64,000 nt of DNA from NCBI RefSeq assembly GCF_002222635.1, contig NZ_CP022415.1, positions 620,001-684,000 of the forward strand. Reading direction: 5' to 3'. This document shows, piece by piece, positions 56,706-64,000 of this stretch; the first letter of the stretch is position 1, and each line of letters opens with the position of its first letter. The position numbers and the translations under genes were made by a program. The DNA comes from Pseudosulfitobacter pseudonitzschiae (GTDB lineage Bacteria > Pseudomonadota > Alphaproteobacteria > Rhodobacterales > Rhodobacteraceae). Under the pieces are notes generated by a model that saw only the letters and a list, made by a program, of their open reading frames with translations, searched no databases and had not been told where the DNA came from.

Positions 56706-57737
56706 ATGCGAAACGTAACCTACGGAACCGCGCTGACGTTGATGCTGGGATGGCTGCTGTGGATCGGCAAGCCGGTGTTGCTGCCGGTGCTGGCCTCGGT
56801 GATCTCTGTCTATATCCTGTTGGCCGCAGCCGAGAGCATGAAACAACTGCCCATATTGGGCCGTCTGCCGGATTTGGTGCGGCGCGGCATGATCCTTGTG
56901 GTGTTTGCCCTGTTTGTGATCTTGCTGTTCATTCTGGTCATAAACAATCTGGCGCAGGTGGCCGCAGTGCTGCCGCGCTATGAGCAAAACCTTGAAAACC
57001 TGATCACCCGCAACGCCAGCCTGTTGGGGATCGAAGACGAACCGACATGGGCCAACGTGCGCAGCGTCACGTTGGATCAGATTGATTTCCGGTCATGGAT
57101 TGCGCCCGCGCTGCTGTCCTTGCGCGGTTTTGGAACCACGCTGTTTCTTGTTGTGCTCTATGCCAGCTTTTTCATCGCAGAACGGGGGGCGATGACACGC
57201 AAAGTGGTTATGGCCATGGGCGGAGAAGAGGCCGGTGGCCGCGCGATTTCAGTGCTGTCGCGGATCAACGAGCGGATTGGGCAATACCTGCTCGTCAAGA
57301 CCACGTTGAACGTGATCCTTGGGGCCATTTCCTATGTGATCATGCTGCTGCTGGGGATCGAATTTGCCCTGTTCTGGGCGGTGCTGATCGCCTTTTTGAA
57401 CTATATCCCCTATATCGGCTCGCTCATTGGGGTGCTGTTTCCGGTCCTGCTCAGCCTTGCGCAATTTGGTACGCTAAGCATGACGGCAACGGTACTGGTG
57501 GCGCTGACAACGGCGCAGGTTGTGGTCGGGGCCTATCTTGAACCGCGCATGATGGGGCGGGCGTTCAACCTCAGCCCCTTTGTCGTGCTTCTGGCGCTGG
57601 CATTCTGGAGCACGCTCTGGGGCTTGCCCGGCGCGTTGCTGGCGGTTCCGCTGACGGCAAGTCTGGTGATCGTGCTGACCGAAATTCCGTCGGCACGCCC
57701 CATCGCGGTATTGCTGTCGGCCAACGGCAAGATCTGA
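56706..57737 (+). CDS. AI-2E family transporter (UPF0118)
   Basis: The 343-residue protein starts MRNVTYGTALTLMLGWLLWI and has two N-terminal spans, a helical soluble stretch (about residues 90-155), and further spans with the family pattern FWAVLIAFLNYIPYIGSLIGVLFPVLL near 225 and GRAFNLSPFVVLLALAFWSTLWGLPGALLAVP near 285. Family members have roles in exporting small molecules or sodium/proton exchange; substrate is unknown. The start was set at the ATG after the upstream permease by sequence. Confidence 0.9.
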   Translation: MRNVTYGTALTLMLGWLLWIGKPVLLPVLASVISVYILLAAAESMKQLPILGRLPDLVRRGMILVVFALFVILLFILVINNLAQVAAVLPRYEQNLENLITRNASLLGIEDEPTWANVRSVTLDQIDFRSWIAPALLSLRGFGTTLFLVVLYASFFIAERGAMTRKVVMAMGGEEAGGRAISVLSRINERIGQYLLVKTTLNVILGAISYVIMLLLGIEFALFWAVLIAFLNYIPYIGSLIGVLFPVLLSLAQFGTLSMTATVLVALTTAQVVVGAYLEPRMMGRAFNLSPFVVLLALAFWSTLWGLPGALLAVPLTASLVIVLTEIPSARPIAVLLSANGKI

Positions 57738-57747
57738 GCGTTCGCGC

Positions 57748-59403
57748 CTAGCCAATCGCCTGCGACCGCCCCGCGTTGCGCCCCGAAAAGATGCAGCCCC
57801 CCAGAAACGTGCCCTCCAGCGCGTTGTAACCGTGATAGCCGCCGCCGCCAAAGCCTGCCACTTCGCCCGCTGCAAATAGACCCGGAACCGGTGCGCCATC
57901 CGCGCCAATCATCTGGCTGTCCAGGTTGGTTTGCAGCCCACCCAGCGTTTTGCGCGTCAGGACATGCAGTTTGACCGCGATCAGCGGGCCATTTGCCGGA
58001 TCAAGAAACCTGTGCGGTTTCGCTGTGCGGATCAGCCTGTCGCCGCGATAGTGGCGGGCTGCATGTATTGCCATCATCTGCGCATCTTTGGAAAACGCAT
58101 TGTCCACCTGCGCGTCGCGCGCCGCGATCTGGGCGCGCAGGGCGGCAGGGTCCAGCGGCACCTTTGCGATGCGGTTCATGCCTGCAACCAGCGTGTCCAG
58201 ATCGTCAGCCACAACGAAATCGGCACCATGTTCCTTGAACGCCTCTACGGGGCCAGTGGCGCGTTTGCCGGACAGGATGCGCTGGCGGATCACCTCGCGC
58301 CAACTGCCGCTGGTAAAATCGGGGTTCTGTTCGGACCCCGACAGGGCGAATTCCTTTTTGATGATCTTCTGGGTCAGCACGAACCAGCTGTAGTCATATC
58401 CTGTGGCCAGAATCGCACGCAGGGTGCCCATGCTGTCAAAACCGGGCAGGGCGGGCGGCGCAAAGCGTTTGCCGGTGGCGTCGAACCACATCGACGACGG
58501 CCCCGGCAGGATACGGATGCCGTGAGCGGGCCAGATCGGATTCCAGTTCCTGACCCCTTCGGTATAGTGCCACATACGGTCGCCGTTGATGACGTGGCCG
58601 CCTGCCTGCTCGGAAATGGCGATCATGCGGCCATCCACATGCGCGGGCACACCTGCGATCATCTGCTCGGGTGCGGGGCCAAGCCGGTCGGTGGGCCATG
58701 CCTTGCGCACCATCTCGAAATTGCCACCGATGCCGCCCGATGTAACGATGACCGAGGCGGCCTTGAACGCAAAATCCCCCGCAGGGTCACGGTTGGTGGA
58801 TACCCCGCGCGGGGCGGGGTCGTCTGTCAGCACCGTGCCGGACACACCGGTTGCCGCACCGTTGGTCATGTCGATGCGGTCCACTTGATGGCGGAACCTG
58901 AACACGATCAGCCCTGCGCCTTCGTGCTCCAGACAGCGGCGGGTGAAGTGTTCCAGCGTGCCGGGGCCGGTGCCCCATGTGATGTGAAAGCGCGGCACAG
59001 AATTGCCGTGCCCGTCGGCAAAACCGCCGCCGCGTTCGGCCCAGCCCACCACCGGAAACCAGCGCAGGCCCATCTTGTGCAGCCACGGACGCATCTCGCC
59101 TGCGGCAAAGTCGATATAGGCCTCGGCCCATTTGCGCGGCCACGCATCTTCGGGGCGATCAAACTGCGCGCTGCCCATCCAGTCGCCCAACGCCAGATCA
59201 CGGCTGTCTCGGATGCCCATGCGGCGCTGTTCGGGGGTGTTGACCATGAACAGCCCGCCAAGGGACCAGAACGCCTGTCCCCCCAGACCGCTGCGCGGTT
59301 CCTGATCAACGACAATCACCCGCTTGCCCCGGTCGCCCAGCTCGGCCGCAGCGGCAAGGCCCGCCAGACCCGCGCCCACAATAATGGCGTCTGCGTGTTC
59401 CAT
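57748..59403 (-). CDS. FAD-dependent dehydrogenase (flavocytochrome c / KsdD-like)
   Basis: The 551-residue protein starts MEHADAIIVGAGLAGLAAAA with the FAD-binding GxGxxG fold (residues about 8-33), then EPRSGLGGQAFWSLGGLFMVNTPEQRRMG near 35-63. Later segments such as VIVTSGGIGGNFEMV near 222 and GLFAAGEVAGFGGGGYHGYNALEGTFLGG near 505 fit FAD-binding dehydrogenases of the succinate dehydrogenase / 3-ketosteroid dehydrogenase type. The substrate is unknown. It runs opposite to the AI-2E gene, ending 10 bases from it. Confidence 0.88.
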   Translation of the reverse strand: MEHADAIIVGAGLAGLAAAAELGDRGKRVIVVDQEPRSGLGGQAFWSLGGLFMVNTPEQRRMGIRDSRDLALGDWMGSAQFDRPEDAWPRKWAEAYIDFAAGEMRPWLHKMGLRWFPVVGWAERGGGFADGHGNSVPRFHITWGTGPGTLEHFTRRCLEHEGAGLIVFRFRHQVDRIDMTNGAATGVSGTVLTDDPAPRGVSTNRDPAGDFAFKAASVIVTSGGIGGNFEMVRKAWPTDRLGPAPEQMIAGVPAHVDGRMIAISEQAGGHVINGDRMWHYTEGVRNWNPIWPAHGIRILPGPSSMWFDATGKRFAPPALPGFDSMGTLRAILATGYDYSWFVLTQKIIKKEFALSGSEQNPDFTSGSWREVIRQRILSGKRATGPVEAFKEHGADFVVADDLDTLVAGMNRIAKVPLDPAALRAQIAARDAQVDNAFSKDAQMMAIHAARHYRGDRLIRTAKPHRFLDPANGPLIAVKLHVLTRKTLGGLQTNLDSQMIGADGAPVPGLFAAGEVAGFGGGGYHGYNALEGTFLGGCIFSGRNAGRSQAIG

Positions 59404-59469
59404 GATGCTCTCCCTGAGAACAAGCGTAACCGTGGAGCGCGCCTTGATGCCAGCCTTTTCCTGCGTGTG

Positions 59470-61242
59470 CTACAGCGGCCAGAAGAACAGGATCGACGGG
59501 ATCGACACGCAGATCACGATAACCTCCAGCGGCAGCCCCATCCGCCAGTAATCGCCAAAGCGATAGCCGCCGGGACCAAGGATCAGCGTGTTGTTCTTGT
59601 GCCCGATCGGCGTCAGAAACGCCGAAGAGGCCGCCACCGCGACCGCCATCAGGAACGGATCGGGCGACACACCCAGCGTCTGCGCCATCTGGATGCCCAC
59701 AGGAGCCGCGACGATGGTGGTGGCGGTGTTGTTCAGCACGTCCGACAGGGTCATGGTGACCACCATCAGCACGCTCAGCACCACCCACGCGGGCATACCA
59801 TCGGTCAGGTTCACCAACGCGCCCGAAATCAGCTGGGTGCCGCCGGATGTCTCAAGTGCCGCGCCCAGCGGTATCATCGACCCCAGCAGCACGATCACCG
59901 GCCATTCGATATGGGTGTAAAGTTCGGACAGGGGCACGATGCGCGTCAGAACATAGGCGGTGACCACAAGCCCCAAGGCAACAGGCAGGTAGACCAGCCC
60001 GAAGCTGGCGGCAGCAACAGCACCGGCGAACAGCCCGATGGCCAGCCAGACCTTGGAGTTTTCGGTGACCGCCAGACCGCGATCTGCCAGCGGCAGCACG
60101 CCCAGCCAGTCGGTGACGTGGCCCGCCGTGTCGCGCGGCACCAGCAGCAACAGGATGTCACCGGCCTGTAACTCGGTTTTGCGCAGTTCGGATGTGATCT
60201 TGCGGCCCTGACGGGAAATGCCCAGCAGCACGGTGCGCTGGCGCCATGCCAGCCCCACGGTTTGCGCGGAACGTCCATTCAACCGCGAGGCTTCGGGCAC
60301 CACGACTTCGATGATCTCGACGCCTTCGCCATCGGCGTTCAGACGCTCTTCGCGGTCGGCATCGGCAAGTTTCAGGTTCAGCGTCGAGCGGAATTCGTCC
60401 AGCGCATCCGGTGTCGCCTCGATCACCAGCGCGTCACCGGCTTGCAGCGCCACGTTGCGCGACGAACCATAGCGCCGCTTGCCGTCACGGATCAGCCCGA
60501 GGATGGCCACATCGGCACCATCGGCGGCCTCTTGCAACTCGGCGATACGCTGGCCGACCAGCTTGCTTTCGTCGGGCACGATCAACTCGGCGATGTATTG
60601 CGAAATGTCTTCCTTGTTCAGCGTGGCGTCAGCGCGTGTGGGGATCAACCGCCACCCGATCAGTGCCACAAAGATCAGGCCGGCAATGGCCGCGATTCCG
60701 CCCACGGGGGCAAAGTCGAACATGCTGAACGGCGCGCCCAACGATTCCTGCCGGATCGAGGCGATGATGATGTTGGGCGGTGTGCCGATCAGCGTGGCCA
60801 TACCGCCCAGAATGGTGGCAAAGCTCAAGGGCATCAGGCTCAGGCCCGGCTGGCGACCTGCCTTTCGCGATGTTTGGATATCAACCGGCATCAGCAGGGC
60901 CAGTGCTGCGACATTGTTCATAAATGCCGACAGCACACCGCCAACAGCTCCCATGATGGTGATATGCGCGCCCAGGCTGCGGCCCGAGTCGATCAGCGTG
61001 CGGGTGATCAACAACACAGCGCCAGAGCGGACCAGCCCCGTCGACACCACCAGCACCAGCGCCACGATCAGGGTCGCGGGATGCCCAAATCCGGAAAATG
61101 CGTCTTTTTCCGGGACCACGCCCAGCACGACGCCGGTCATCAGGGCGGCAAAGGCCACAAGGTCATAGCGGAAACGGCCCCAGAGCAGCAGCCCAAAGAC
61201 GGCTCCGAAAAGCGTGAAGAGGATGATTTGATCTGTTGTCAT
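59470..61242 (-). CDS. SLC13/DASS-type permease with internal RCK/TrkA-C domains (paralogue 2)
   Basis: This 590-residue permease starts MTTDQIILFTLFGAVFGLLL. It contains ILGGMATLIGTPPNIIIASI near residue 145, an insert with RCK/TrkA-C regions (ELIVPDESKLVGQRIAELQE and EVVVPEASRLNGRSAQTVGL, about residues 215-400), then VLNNTATTIVAAPVGIQMAQ near 515 and FLTPIGHKNNTLILGPGGY near 545. The shared motifs show it is a paralogue of the gene at 54874. An upstream TTG could add three residues. It lies on the minus strand, 66 bases from the FAD dehydrogenase. Confidence 0.85.
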   Translation of the reverse strand: MTTDQIILFTLFGAVFGLLLWGRFRYDLVAFAALMTGVVLGVVPEKDAFSGFGHPATLIVALVLVVSTGLVRSGAVLLITRTLIDSGRSLGAHITIMGAVGGVLSAFMNNVAALALLMPVDIQTSRKAGRQPGLSLMPLSFATILGGMATLIGTPPNIIIASIRQESLGAPFSMFDFAPVGGIAAIAGLIFVALIGWRLIPTRADATLNKEDISQYIAELIVPDESKLVGQRIAELQEAADGADVAILGLIRDGKRRYGSSRNVALQAGDALVIEATPDALDEFRSTLNLKLADADREERLNADGEGVEIIEVVVPEASRLNGRSAQTVGLAWRQRTVLLGISRQGRKITSELRKTELQAGDILLLLVPRDTAGHVTDWLGVLPLADRGLAVTENSKVWLAIGLFAGAVAAASFGLVYLPVALGLVVTAYVLTRIVPLSELYTHIEWPVIVLLGSMIPLGAALETSGGTQLISGALVNLTDGMPAWVVLSVLMVVTMTLSDVLNNTATTIVAAPVGIQMAQTLGVSPDPFLMAVAVAASSAFLTPIGHKNNTLILGPGGYRFGDYWRMGLPLEVIVICVSIPSILFFWPL

Positions 61243-61472
61243 GCGCGGCAACCTAGAACGGCGGCATGGTCACGGCCAGTGGTATTCGGCGGCCTTATGA
61301 GTGGGGCCAGCGGGTTGGCGCGTTGCCCGCCGCTGCGGACGCGCCTTGCCTGTAACCATGCGAACGGGACCGGCCCCCTCGTTTGCCAAGGCTTGCGGCC
61401 CACCCGCGTGGTGCACTATAGCAGCCGGAAAAGCCGCGCGGCGGCGCATGTCAGTTGCAAATCGGAGGCGTT

Positions 61473-62222
61473 ATGGCAGGCCACTCAAAATGGGCGAATA
61501 TCCAGCACCGCAAGGGGCGTCAGGACAAACTGCGCGCCAAGGTGTTTTCAAAGATGTCCAAGGAAATCACCGTGGCCGCCAAGATGGGCGACCCCGATCC
61601 CGACAAGAACCCGCGTTTGCGTCTGGCGATCAAAGAGGCGAAATCGGTGTCCGTGCCCAAGGACGTGATCGACCGTGCGATCAAGAAATCCCAAGGCGGC
61701 GACAGCGAAGACTACGAAGAAATCCGGTATGAGGGTTACGGCCCCAACGGTGTCGCGGTGATCGTCGAGGCGATGACCGACAACCGCAACCGCACGGCAT
61801 CTGTCGTGCGCTCGACGTTCACCAAGAACGGCGGCAATCTGGGCGAAACCGGCAGCGTCGGCTTTATGTTCGATCGCAAGGGCGAGGTGGTCTATCCTGC
61901 GTCGATCGGTGACGCCGACACGGTGATGATGGCCGCCATCGAGGCGGGCGCCGAAGACGTGGAAAGCACCGAAGACGGGCACGTCATCTGGTGCGCCGAC
62001 ACCGACCTGAACGAGGTGTCTACAGCGCTCGAGGCCGAACTGGGCGAAAGCGACGCCACACGGCTGGTGTGGAAGCCCACAGTCACCACCGAGATGGATC
62101 TGGAAAGCATGCAAAAACTGATGAAGCTGATTGACGCTTTGGAAGACGATGACGACGTGCAGCGCGTCACCGCCAACTTTGAAGCCTCTGACGAGGTGAT
62201 GGATCAGCTGGGCGAAGAGTAA
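61473..62222 (+). CDS. yebC: YebC/PmpR-family protein (translation or transcription regulator)
   Basis: The 249-residue protein starts [20 protein letters not shown], the hallmark YebC beginning. It has [11 protein letters not shown]-type and [39 protein letters not shown] near residues 55-95. Relatives ease ribosome stalling at proline runs or act as regulators. GGAGG precedes the start. A terminator follows at 62250. Confidence 0.96.
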   Translation: MAGHSKWANIQHRKGRQDKLRAKVFSKMSKEITVAAKMGDPDPDKNPRLRLAIKEAKSVSVPKDVIDRAIKKSQGGDSEDYEEIRYEGYGPNGVAVIVEAMTDNRNRTASVVRSTFTKNGGNLGETGSVGFMFDRKGEVVYPASIGDADTVMMAAIEAGAEDVESTEDGHVIWCADTDLNEVSTALEAELGESDATRLVWKPTVTTEMDLESMQKLMKLIDALEDDDDVQRVTANFEASDEVMDQLGEE

Positions 62223-62509
62223 CCCAAGCAACCGCCTGCCACATCTGTGCGCCGCTCCGTCGACGGGGCGGCGTTTTTGTTGCAAAACAGGCCGCGTGCA
62301 ATGCTGCCCCAGCTTAGGGAAACGGCGGGCTGGCGGCGTTGGCGGCGCAAGCGGCGCATCACCGAACGCAGGGCTGTCAGACGGTCGTTGGCCGCATCGC
62401 CACCGGCGCGGGCCTGAACGGCAAGTATCTTTTCCTGCGTTTCCAAAGCGCTTTCGATCATGTCGAAGTCGGATGTGGTCAGATCGAGGCTATGGATCGG
62501 GGCGGACAT
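62204..62509 (-). CDS. Conserved small helical protein, antisense to the end of yebC
   Basis: The 101-residue product starts [20 protein letters not shown], continues [20 protein letters not shown] and has a basic stretch [10 protein letters not shown] near residue 51. The first 60 residues look like a Rhodobacteraceae-type small hypothetical protein. The remaining 40 are unlike a protein and read through the yebC terminator, ending 19 bases inside yebC. A lost early stop codon may explain the tail. Function is unknown. Confidence 0.6.
   Translation of the reverse strand: MSAPIHSLDLTTSDFDMIESALETQEKILAVQARAGGDAANDRLTALRSVMRRLRRQRRQPAVSLSWGSIARGLFCNKNAAPSTERRTDVAGGCLGYSSPS
62250..62278 (+). 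terminator. Rho-independent terminator after yebC
   Basis: A 9-base-pair stem (CGCCGCTCC with GGGGCGGCG, one G-U pair) with loop GTCGAC is followed by TTTTT. It starts 27 bases after the yebC stop. Confidence 0.8.
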
Positions 62510-62694
62510 CTTGGTGTTCCTTTATTGGTCAAGTCTTGTGCATATGGTGCAAGACTCTGGCCACGCCAAGACCGGAACGCCGATTTGTAACACAAAAATG
62601 ACGGGTATCACGCAGCGGTGATTGAAATCTGCGGTTTGCGCAGGAGGTGCCGTCGCACTAAACACCTGCAACGCAGAGTTCGGAAAGACATCTC

Positions 62695-63291
62695 ATGACA
62701 TCGTTTCTACCGGGGTTTTATCTGGGGTTTTCCCTGATTTTGGCAATTGGCGCGCAGAATGCCTTTGTGCTGCGTCAGGGCTTGATGCAGGCGCATGTGT
62801 TCTGGGTCTGCCTGACCTGTGCGCTGTCCGACGCGCTGCTGATCAGCGCGGGCGTGGCAGGCTTTGGTGCAATGGCCGAGGCGGTGCCATGGCTGGAAAC
62901 GGTGATGCGCTGGTTCGGGGCGGCGTTCTTGTTGTGGTACGGCTGGCGGAATGCGCTCAGTGCGTGGCGCGGCGGTCAGTCACTGGACGCCGCCGACACG
63001 CGCGGCGGGTCGCTGCGCGCCACGCTTCTGGTGGTACTGGCGCTGACATGGCTGAACCCGCATGTCTATCTGGACACGCTGATGCTGCTGGGCGCGATCT
63101 CGGCGCAGTATCCGGACAAGCTGGCCTTCGGGGCAGGGGCGGTCACCGCCAGTTTCGTATTTTTCTTTTCGCTGGGCTATGGCGCACGGCGGTTGCGCCC
63201 CCTGTTTGCCAATCCACGCAGCTGGCAGGTGCTGGACGTGCTGATCGCGCTGACCATGTGGGCCATCGCGGTGAAACTGATCTTGATGTAA
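62695..63291 (+). CDS. argO: LysE/ArgO-family amino-acid exporter
   Basis: The 198-residue protein starts MTSFLPGFYLGFSLILAIGA. It contains the ArgO/LysE signature AIGAQNAFVLRQGLMQAHVFW near residue 16 and a later TWLNPHVYLDTLMLLGAIS near 120. Six spans are visible. It exports arginine or lysine-type amino acids. The gap of 185 bases before it probably has the promoter; no regulator gene is adjacent. Confidence 0.88.
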   Translation: MTSFLPGFYLGFSLILAIGAQNAFVLRQGLMQAHVFWVCLTCALSDALLISAGVAGFGAMAEAVPWLETVMRWFGAAFLLWYGWRNALSAWRGGQSLDAADTRGGSLRATLLVVLALTWLNPHVYLDTLMLLGAISAQYPDKLAFGAGAVTASFVFFFSLGYGARRLRPLFANPRSWQVLDVLIALTMWAIAVKLILM

Positions 63292-63359
63292 GGCCGCAGC
63301 CCGCCGTTGCGAGGGCGGCTTTGGCGTGATATTTCGGCGTCGTATTGCGCGGTGACGAT

Positions 63360-63911
63360 ATGGCTGGACAATTGAAACTGTATATTCTCGGGGCGTCTTG
63401 CGCTGGTGTGTCCACGCTGGGCGATCTGCTGTCGAGACAGATGGATGTGCCGCAACTGGACGTCGACGATTACTACTGGCTGCCGACCGACCCGCCCTAC
63501 ACCACCAAACGCCCGCCGGAAGAGCGCGTCCGGCTAATCAGGTCCGATCAGGCCAGAACCAATGGCTGGGTTCTGTCGGGGTCGTTTATCGGCTGGGGAG
63601 AATCCCTTGTCGATCAGGTTGATCTGATTGTGTTTGTGAAAACCCCCACAGCGGTGCGCATGCAGCGTCTGAACGCCAGAGAGTCACAGCGCCACGGCGC
63701 ACGCATCCTGCCGGGCGGTGATATGCACGCAGCACATCTGGCCTTTCGGAACTGGGCGGCGCGCTATGACGATCCGACATTTAGCGGGCGCAATCTGGCG
63801 CAACATGAAAGCTGGCTCCAGACCCAAACCGCTCCGGTGCTGCGGCTGGACGGCACACAGAATGCGAACGCACTGGTGCAATCGGTGACAAGCGCGCTTG
63901 CGTCTGCCTGA
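63360..63911 (+). CDS. P-loop NTPase (adenylate-kinase-like) with atypical Walker A
   Basis: The 183-residue protein from ATG 63360 (a TTG five codons upstream reads in frame) has a P-loop-like motif GASCAGVST at about residue 11, where the Walker lysine is Val. DVDDYYWLPTDPPYTTKRPPEER follows near 35, and LIVFVKTPTAVRMQRLNARE near 95. That DDYYWLPTDPP motif occurs in a family annotated as adenylate kinase or AAA-like without the lysine, to my knowledge. Enzymatic function is unproven. The ninety bases after it hold nothing recognisable. Confidence 0.75.
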   Translation: MAGQLKLYILGASCAGVSTLGDLLSRQMDVPQLDVDDYYWLPTDPPYTTKRPPEERVRLIRSDQARTNGWVLSGSFIGWGESLVDQVDLIVFVKTPTAVRMQRLNARESQRHGARILPGGDMHAAHLAFRNWAARYDDPTFSGRNLAQHESWLQTQTAPVLRLDGTQNANALVQSVTSALASA

Positions 63912-64000
63912 CGGTCTGCGCCGCGCGCGCAAAAATCAAGCGTGCTCAACGCTCTGACCTGCCCAATTCGCCAAACACCGCGCATAGCCCCTTGCACGTC

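Noticed and set aside
57931-60171. A 746-codon plus-strand open frame opposite the FAD dehydrogenase and SLC13 genes
   Set aside because: It is His/Arg-rich antisense reading; clear FAD and permease motifs lie on the minus strand.
63912-64000. A gene at the right edge
   Set aside because: The minus-strand open frame there overlaps the kinase-like gene, has no domain, and nothing in the last 89 bases looks coding or tRNA-like.

Overview
The window is chromosomal DNA from a GC-rich alphaproteobacterium. It is most likely a marine Rhodobacterales species of the Roseobacter group. The signs are a urease operon divergent from a five-gene urea ABC transporter, GatCA, Rhodobacteraceae-type small DUF1127 and Zn-ribbon proteins, a dense gene layout with many ATGA or TGATG overlaps, and a hairpin repeat scattered between genes. 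I see no insertion sequence, phage, plasmid or CRISPR signature. The species call is inference from gene content.

Region 1 (1-11352) is urea use. On the minus strand runs ureD-ureA-(small membrane protein)-ureB-(phasin-like protein)-ureC-ureE-ureF-ureG, with ureG cut by the window edge. Facing the other way, urtABCDE encodes the urea ABC importer, with a strong hairpin just after the binding-protein gene. Together they import urea and split it to ammonia and CO2. Region 2 (11446-17349) holds a siderophore-interacting flavoreductase, tRNA-Gly(UCC), an exporter-type ABC protein, an acyl-CoA synthetase and an HSL-family esterase.

Region 3 (17355-26676, minus) is a dipeptide/oligopeptide-type ABC importer followed by an alkaline-phosphatase superfamily enzyme. 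Upstream of it lie a CocE/X-Pro-type hydrolase and a MOFRL-type glycerate kinase. Region 4 (27149-34790, minus) is the most unusual part: a small membrane protein, XpaC, TelA, a DUF2927 lipoprotein, an SPFH-GYF protein, a short hypothetical protein, a cytochrome b561-like protein and a double zinc-ribbon membrane protein, then a nitroreductase and Dtd. It looks like a membrane-stress or envelope complex related to the YdjG/YdjI and TelA/XpaC families, and its role in alphaproteobacteria is not established as far as I know.

Region 5 (35135-43828) is mostly housekeeping: an RluB-type pseudouridine synthase, TadA, a UPF0173 hydrolase, GatC-GatA, an excalibur lipoprotein with a peptidoglycan amidase, RNase P RNA, D-amino-acid dehydrogenase, ribosomal protein L33 and a GNAT acetyltransferase. 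Region 6 (43825-54739) has DUF1272, a Bax-inhibitor-1 protein, DUF1127 divergent from a LysR regulator, an XRE regulator, a histidinol-phosphatase-like enzyme coupled to 8-oxoguanine deaminase, a cation efflux protein, guanine deaminase, MgtE, 5-formyl-THF cyclo-ligase and a YmdB-like phosphoesterase.

Region 7 (54874-63911) holds two paralogous SLC13-type permeases with internal RCK/TrkA-C domains. They flank an AI-2E family permease and an FAD dehydrogenase. YebC, a small conserved protein antisense to the yebC end, an ArgO/LysE exporter and a P-loop kinase-like protein without the usual Walker lysine close the window. Starts given here prefer ATG or GTG codons with a ribosome-binding site or with tight coupling to the gene before.
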